A stretch of 64,000 nucleotides of DNA from positions 35,230 to 99,229 of the forward strand of contig NZ_JANUYA010000003.1 in assembly GCF_024834065.1 (NCBI RefSeq), written 5' to 3'. The notes under the pieces are model-generated. The model saw only the letters and a program-made list of their open reading frames with translations, searched no databases and was not told the DNA's origin. The stretch is from Mycoplasma sp. CSL7475-4 (GTDB taxonomy: Bacteria > Bacillota_I > Bacilli_A > Mycoplasmatales > Metamycoplasmataceae). A program made the position numbers and the translations under genes. Positions 57,179-64,000 of the stretch are shown in pieces. How positions within the stretch are numbered: position 1 is the stretch's first letter; every line of letters starts with the position of its first letter.

Positions 57179-57202
57179 GTAAAATTTACTCGTAAGTTTT
57201 AC
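57179..57202 (+). promoter_or_regulatory. 24-bp palindrome upstream of the deo operon
   Basis: GTAAAATTTAC, TC spacer, GTAAGTTTTAC: ten of eleven positions pair. It lies about 100 bp before deoD, next to TATATT/TATAAA boxes at 57204-57219 that could be the -10. A candidate operator for a nucleoside-responsive repressor. No regulator gene is adjacent. Confidence 0.45.
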
Positions 57203-57300
57203 TTATATATTTATATAAAGAAAGCTAGTATACATAAATCGCACGTTATCAGATTTCACGAACTTTCAAGAATTTTGATTTTTAAAAAAAAGGAGATAAA

Positions 57301-58008
57301 ATGACCCCACATATTCACGCAAAAAAAGGCGAAATTGCCAAAACAGTTTTAATGCCAGGAGACCCATTAAGAGCAAAATTTATTGCTGAAACTTTTTTAG
57401 AAGATGCTAAATTAGTAAACACAGTAAGAAACATGTTTATTTACACAGGTAAATACAACGGAAAAGATGTTTCAATCGCTGGTTCAGGGATGGGATGTCC
57501 TTCTATCGGTATCTACAGCTACGAATTATTCGCATTCTATGATGTAGACTCAATTATTAGAATTGGTTCTACTGGATCTTATATTCCAGAATTAAAACTT
57601 TACGATACAGTTTTAGCTACTGAAGCAGTAGCTGATAGTTCTCACTTTAGAAGATTAGTTTTAGGAAAAGAATTTGAATCAAACGTTTCAATGCCTTCTG
57701 CCGAATTAAACGAAAGATTAAAAGAATCAGCTAAAGCACAAGATATCAAACTAATTGAAGGAAGAGTTCACTCATCAGATGTATTCTATTCAGTTCAAAC
57801 ACTTCAAGAAAGAATTGATGAAACACAAGCTATTTGTGTTGAAATGGAATCTTTAGCATTATTCACAAATGCCGAAAAATTAGGCAAAAATGCAGCATGT
57901 TTATTGACAGTATCAGATAATATTGCTACTCAAGAAGAAACTACACCTGAAGAAAGACAAACTGCATTTACAAACATGATGAAAGTTGCTTTAGGAGCAG
58001 TTAAATAA
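57301..58008 (+). CDS. deoD: purine-nucleoside phosphorylase
   Basis: 235 residues, hexameric DeoD type. GDPLRAKFIA binds phosphate, GSGMGCPSIGIYSYEL and RIGSTGSY are core motifs, and CVEMESLAL holds the ribose-binding Glu and Met. It splits purine (deoxy)nucleosides into base and pentose 1-phosphate. AAAGGAG precedes the ATG. Its stop overlaps the deoA start by one base. Confidence 0.96.
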   Translation: MTPHIHAKKGEIAKTVLMPGDPLRAKFIAETFLEDAKLVNTVRNMFIYTGKYNGKDVSIAGSGMGCPSIGIYSYELFAFYDVDSIIRIGSTGSYIPELKLYDTVLATEAVADSSHFRRLVLGKEFESNVSMPSAELNERLKESAKAQDIKLIEGRVHSSDVFYSVQTLQERIDETQAICVEMESLALFTNAEKLGKNAACLLTVSDNIATQEETTPEERQTAFTNMMKVALGAVK

Positions 58009-59306
58009 TGAGAATTGTTGATTTAATTGAGAAAAAAAGACTAAACAAAGAATTAACTAAAGAAGAAATTCATCACTTAATTTCAACCTACGTATCAGGC
58101 GATACACCTGATTACCAAATGTCGGCCTTTATTATGGCTGTTATGTTTAATGGAATGACTAAAGAAGAAATTGCTCAATTCACTAAAACAATGATGCACT
58201 CAGGTGATGTGATTGATTTAAGTTCAATTCCAGGTATTAAAGTTGATAAACACTCAACAGGTGGTGTTGGAGATAAAACAACTTTAGCTGTGGCACCAAT
58301 AGTTGCAGCTCTAGGAGCTCCTGTTGCTAAAATGTCAGGTAGAGGATTAGGCCACACAGGTGGAACATTAGATAAACTTGAATCTATTCCTGGATTTAGA
58401 TTTGCTTTAAGTGAAAGTGAATTTATCGAGCAAGTTAAAAAACACAAAATTGCAATTATAGGTCAAACAGGACAATTAGTGCCTGCTGACAAGAAATTAT
58501 ATGCACTAAGAGATGTTGTTAACTGTGTTCAGTCAATTCCTTTAATCGCTTCTTCAATTATGTCTAAAAAATTAGCAACTGGTTCGGATGCTATTTTGTT
58601 GGATGTTAAATGCGGTAATGGTGCATTTATGAAAAATGAAGAAGAAGCTATTGAATTAGCGAATACAATGATTGAAATCGGTAAATCATTGAACGTTGAT
58701 GTTCGTGCTGAAATCACCAACATGAACCGTCCAATCGGTAGAGAAATCGGTAACAAAAACGAAGTTTTAGAAGCAATTTGAACCCTACAAGGTAAAGGCC
58801 CACAAGATTTTAATGAGCTAGTTATTTCGTCTTGTTCAACAATCTTATTGCAATCTAAATTAGAAACTGATTACGATAGAGCAAAACAAAGAGTTATCGA
58901 AGTAATGAATAATGGTAAGGCATTGGACAAATTTATTGAAATGGTAAGAGTTCAAGGTGGTGATGCTGATATCTTAATGAAAGAAGCGGAATTTTGAAAT
59001 CCAAAATACAAACACGAAATTAAAGCAACCCAAGATGGTTATTTAGAAATTTTTGATTCTTTAACATTCGGTATTGTGGCAATGAAACTAGGTGCCGGAC
59101 GTGCTAAAAAAGAAGACTCAATCGACTTTGAAGCTGGAATCACATTGAATAAAAAAACTAATGAAAAAGTGCAAAAAGGTGACACTTTATTCACTCTATA
59201 CTCATCAAATCCAATTGACTTAAAACTAGTCGATGAGTTAGCTAGTGCTTATAAATTCAATGATAAAGAAGTTGAAAACAAAATAATTATTGCAAAACTA
59301 GGATAG
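58008..59306 (+). CDS. deoA: pyrimidine-nucleoside/thymidine phosphorylase
   Basis: 432 residues. KVDKHSTGGVGDKTTL is the phosphate/nucleoside-binding hallmark of the family, KMSGRGLGHTGGTLDKLE follows, and DVKCGNGAFMKN is conserved. It phosphorolyses thymidine, deoxyuridine and, in some bacteria, uridine. The start overlaps the deoD stop by one base. The pentose 1-phosphate made here and by DeoD would need a phosphopentomutase before DeoC; none is next to it, but the phosphohexomutase at 29682 could contribute. Confidence 0.95.
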
Positions 59307-59314
59307 GAGAAAAT

Positions 59315-59980
59315 ATGACAAACTACAACCAAATGATTGACCACACATATTTAAAAGCTGACGCAACAACAAAAGAAATCGATAAACTATTAAACGAAGC
59401 AATTCAATACAAATTTAAAACTGTATGTGTTAATGCTTCATGAGTTCCTTACGCAAAAGCAAAATTAGCTAATAGTGGAGTGGGCATCACATCAGTAATC
59501 GGTTTCCCTTTAGGAGCTACTCTATCTCATGTTAAAGTTTTTGAAGCTGCTGAAGCAGTTAAGGCAGGAGCTGATGAAATCGATATGGTTATTAATATCG
59601 GAAAAATGAAAGAAGGTGATTATGCTTACGTTTTAGAAGATATTAAAACTGTTAAAGCTGCTTTACCTAACAATGTTTTAAAAGTTATTGTTGAAACAGC
59701 TCTATTAACTAAGGAAGAAATCGAAGAAGTGACAAGAATTGTTATGAAATCAGGTGCCGAATTTATTAAAACTTCTACTGGTTTTGCTTCAAGAGGTGCT
59801 TCTTTAGAAGATGTTCAAATAATGAAGGCAATTGCTGGCGACGCTTTATTAATTAAAGCGGCCGGTGGCATTAGCAACAAAGAAGATATGATTAAAATGG
59901 TTGAAGCCGGAGCAAATAGATTCGGAACTAGCCGTTCAATCGCTATTGTTGAAGGTAAATCTTCAAATGAAGGATACTAA
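59315..59980 (+). CDS. deoC: deoxyribose-phosphate aldolase
   Basis: 221 residues. DHTYLKADAT at the N-terminus, ADEIDMVINIG, LKVIVETALLT (proton-relay Lys) and FIKTSTGF with the Schiff-base Lys are all present. It cleaves deoxyribose 5-phosphate into glyceraldehyde 3-phosphate and acetaldehyde, feeding scavenged DNA sugar into glycolysis. TAGGAG precedes the ATG, 8 nt after the deoA stop. Confidence 0.96.
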
Positions 59981-60002
59981 TTAACCCACATTACTTATAA
60001 TA

Positions 60003-60042
60003 AAAATTCAGGTTTAATTTAAAGTTAAACTTGAATTTTTTA
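60003..60042 (+). terminator. terminator of the deo operon
   Basis: AAAATTCAGGTTTAA and TTAAACTTGAATTTT form an imperfect stem followed by Ts. Confidence 0.75.
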
Positions 60043-60131
60043 TTTCAATAATTGTGCATTAAAAAAAATCAATAAAAATATTAATTTTTTCCGTTTTTTG
60101 CCATTATGGATAAAAAACATTTTTATTAGGC

Positions 60132-60629
60132 ATGAAAAAGTGAAAGATTTGAACTCTGGGTACGCTCGTACCTATAATGGTGTTTGGGGTTACTACTTCT
60201 TTGGTAATTGATAAGAAAGAGAGTTATATAAAACCTAAAGAAACGCCAAAAGAATTTAAAATTAAAATTGAAGGTGCTGTGCTAAATAAAGGTGAATATA
60301 TAGCTAAAAAAGGAGATAAATTATTTGATGTCATCAAACAAGCACAACCCTTATCAAACGCAAATTTAAAAGAAATAGACATCGGTTTGTCTATCAATAA
60401 AAATATGAGTATATTTATTGAATATGATATTGAAAAAGGCCCGTTTCTTGACTGAAAATTATTGAATAAATCAACTCAATTATCCAGATATGGTATTAAA
60501 AAAAGTATTGCTAGCAAATTGTTAAAATACAGAAAAACAAATAACAAAACAACTTGGACAAAATTAGGACAATTAAAAGGAATTGGACCAGAAACATTAA
60601 AAAAATTAAGAAAAATTTTAATTCTTTAA
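60132..60629 (+). CDS. ComEA-like DNA-binding protein
   Basis: 165 residues. An N-terminal hydrophobic segment (about 6-27) would place the rest outside. A SLBB-like part (KIEGAVLNKGEYIAKKGDKLFDVI) is followed by a C-terminal helix-hairpin-helix (LGQLKGIGPETLKKLRK), the ComEA layout, with HhH binding DNA without sequence specificity. I start at 60132 rather than 60177 because that adds the membrane segment; it has two TGA-coded Trp. No Shine-Dalgarno is seen. The comEC-like gene starts 8 nt after the stop. Confidence 0.75.
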
Positions 60630-60637
60630 TTTTTTTA

Positions 60638-61912
60638 ATGTTTTTTCCTATTGTTTTACATTTATCGGCAATACCTATTGAAACTCAATACTTTTGAATA
60701 TTTTTTTCAATAATTTATACATTATTTTTCGGTTTTTTATGACCTAAACAAACTTGAATAGCATTAATTTTAATACTCTGTTACATATTTTTATATCTCT
60801 TAAGAAAACCCAATGTTTATATCAGTGGTATTGAATACAATATCAAAGGCCGAATTGCTAAAACATCAAATAAATACGCAATCATCAACGTCAATAACAA
60901 CAACTTATTAATTTACTTAAATAAATACACAACACCTAATCGAGTTTATGTCGGAGATATTGTCGAAATCGATGCGTTTATTGAAAAAACTGATAGTAAA
61001 AATTATTTTGCTTTAAGTAATAATATTCAATATTTTATTAAAAAAGGTTATATTAAAACCATTAAAAATCCTGATTATTCAATCGATGCTTTTATTGAAA
61101 ATTATTCAGCGAGCGGCGGTGACTATTTTAAAAAATATTGAAAATTAATACTTTTTGGGATAAATAATGATTCTCAAGATGTGATTGCTAATGCAATCAA
61201 AATTAACATAATACATTTGCTGGTTATTTCGGGTTTACATTTTGAAATCCTATTTAAAATATCGAATAAATTAATCGCCAAAATTAGAAATAAATGAGTT
61301 AGCAATAGTATTAAATATTTTTGTTTAATATTAATTTTTTACTACCTTACCATTATCAATAATCCGGTACCCGCTTTGAGAGCATTTATTATGCATGTGT
61401 TTTTGATGCTTTTTCCCAAGAAAAATTGAAGTGCATTGGTTTTTAGCGCCTTAATAATTTTCGCTATTGATTTTAACAACATAATTTCGATCACTTTTTT
61501 GCTTTCATATTCAATTACGCTTGTAATATTAATCACTAATAAAATATTCACAAAGTGAAAAATAAATAAGGTATTACGTTATATATTGTTTATTATTATT
61601 CTTTATTTATATATGGTAGTGTGAACAATTAAAATGAATAATTTTATTAACATTACTGGAATAATATATTCACTCGTTTTAGCACCAATTATTGAGATAG
61701 TATATATTTTAAGTATATTTTTTTCATTCAGTCCGCTATTTTTAAACCTAATTTATTTAATTCTTGACAAAATAATAATTATGGCAGCGAAATTTAGCAT
61801 AGTTATAGCGACATCGCTAAATATTTCTCAAAAAACTTTATTAATTTGAATGATATCTTATGCATTCTTTTTACATATTCCACTGTTTTTTAGACCTAAA
61901 CGTCATAAATAA
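60638..61912 (+). CDS. ComEC-like DNA-uptake channel protein
   Basis: 424 residues. Hydrophobic N-terminal segments, a beta-rich soluble part (GIEYNIKGRIAKTSNKYAII), then many membrane helices with HLLVISGLHFEIL (near residue 190), the hallmark of the ComEC competence domain. The usual C-terminal metallo-beta-lactamase-like domain is absent, as in the shorter Mollicutes versions. It would form the channel for single-stranded DNA. No Shine-Dalgarno; a T-rich tract precedes the ATG. Confidence 0.75.
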
Positions 61913-61917
61913 AAAAA

Positions 61918-61944
61918 TTAGCACTTTAATAGTTCGAGTGCTAA
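61918..61944 (+). promoter_or_regulatory. CIRCE operator (HrcA binding site)
   Basis: TTAGCACTT, 9-nt spacer, GAGTGCTAA: the CIRCE inverted repeat with one departure (T for C) in the left arm. It overlaps the -35 area of a promoter whose -10 is TAAAAT at 61952-61957, so bound HrcA repressor would block dnaK transcription until heat shock. Confidence 0.92.
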
Positions 61945-61954
61945 TTTGTGGTAA

Positions 61955-63790
<1,836 letters not shown>

Positions 63791-63796
63791 TAATAC

Positions 63797-63836
63797 AAAA
63801 AAATATTGAGGAATTTGGTCCTCAATATTTTTGTTA
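63797..63836 (+). terminator. terminator of dnaK
   Basis: AAAATATTGAGGA and TCCTCAATATTTT around a short loop, then Ts. A second, weaker hairpin (TGTGCTTT/AAAGCACA, 63925-63944) follows further on. Confidence 0.85.
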
Positions 63837-63946
63837 TTTTCTGTGACTTATTATTTTAAATTTAAATAATCTCTTTTTGTTTTATACATTTGTGATTTAA
63901 ATGTAGAATTTTATTGTCTAGTATTGTGCTTTTTTTAAAGCACATT

Positions 63947-64000
63947 TTAAATTTTATTAATTAATTCCTGATAAGTTTTAGATAATAATTTAAGAATTTC
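63947..64000 (-). CDS. possible C-terminus of an off-window gene (partial)
   Basis: Seventeen codons plus TAA run into the right edge on the minus strand (EILKLLSKTYQELINKI). The other two minus frames close sooner. Too short for identification. The 63837-63946 interval holds no gene. Confidence 0.3.
   Translation of the reverse strand, partial: EILKLLSKTYQELINKI

Noticed and set aside
63925..63944. Hairpin after dnaK as a terminator for the minus-strand partial gene
   Set aside because: The T-rich side is on the plus strand, so it does not terminate minus-strand transcription convincingly.

Overview
The window comes from a mycoplasma (class Mollicutes, most likely the Hominis lineage: Mycoplasmopsis/Metamycoplasma-like). 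It is very AT-rich. TGA must be read as tryptophan to keep almost every large gene open (tig, rpsG, fusA, potA-D, mgtA, opp genes, dnaK). Surface proteins are lipoproteins with Mollicutes-type lipoboxes, and the 5S rRNA genes are unlinked to 16S/23S. I cannot name the species from sequence alone.

Layout. 1-80 (-): a TPP riboswitch whose gene lies off the left edge. 141-4626: trigger factor (-) and, divergently, rpsL-rpsG-fusA. 4.7-9.1 kb: an accessory stretch with a palindromic repeat, a LicD-type transferase, tRNA-Leu and tRNA-Lys, three near-identical 5S rRNA genes spaced by a lipoprotein gene, an RsuA-type pseudouridine synthase and a gene remnant, then an AhpD-like protein. 9.2-15.6 kb: a HAD phosphatase and, on the minus strand, pepF plus a heterodimeric ABC exporter. 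15.7-20.5 kb: potABCD with a possible leader ORF. 20.6-31.2 kb: an endonuclease I lipoprotein, M42 aminopeptidase, Mg2+ P-type ATPase, a YgjP/NERD pair, azoreductase, nusB, an ECF S component and a phosphohexomutase.

31.3-50.7 kb: the centrepiece. One apparent 19-kb transcription unit holds a 1055-residue coiled-coil lipoprotein, a 2692-residue membrane-anchored PDxFFG/HExxH protein and oppABCDF. It is preceded by a structured leader whose stems are mutually exclusive and end in a terminator-like hairpin. I read this as a candidate surface-proteolysis/peptide-import machine under RNA control; that function is inference.

50.8-57.2 kb: a DUF805 fragment, an S41 peptidase lipoprotein, obg and a HAD gene (-), then a recombinogenic patch with two more copies of the palindromic repeat, a 16-A tract in a putative promoter, a frameshifted lipoprotein gene and a duplicated terminator block. 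57.3-60.0 kb: deoD-deoA-deoC. 60.1-61.9 kb: comEA-like and comEC-like DNA uptake genes. 61.9-63.8 kb: CIRCE-dnaK.

Together the genes describe a scavenger. Peptides: surface peptidases, Opp, PepF, M42. Nucleic acids: secreted nuclease, possible ComEA/EC uptake, nucleoside phosphorylases and deoxyribose-phosphate aldolase. Polyamines, thiamine compounds and Mg2+ are imported. Convergent gene pairs repeatedly share one bidirectional terminator, and several genes start 6-10 nt after a TATAAT box, which suggests leaderless mRNAs.
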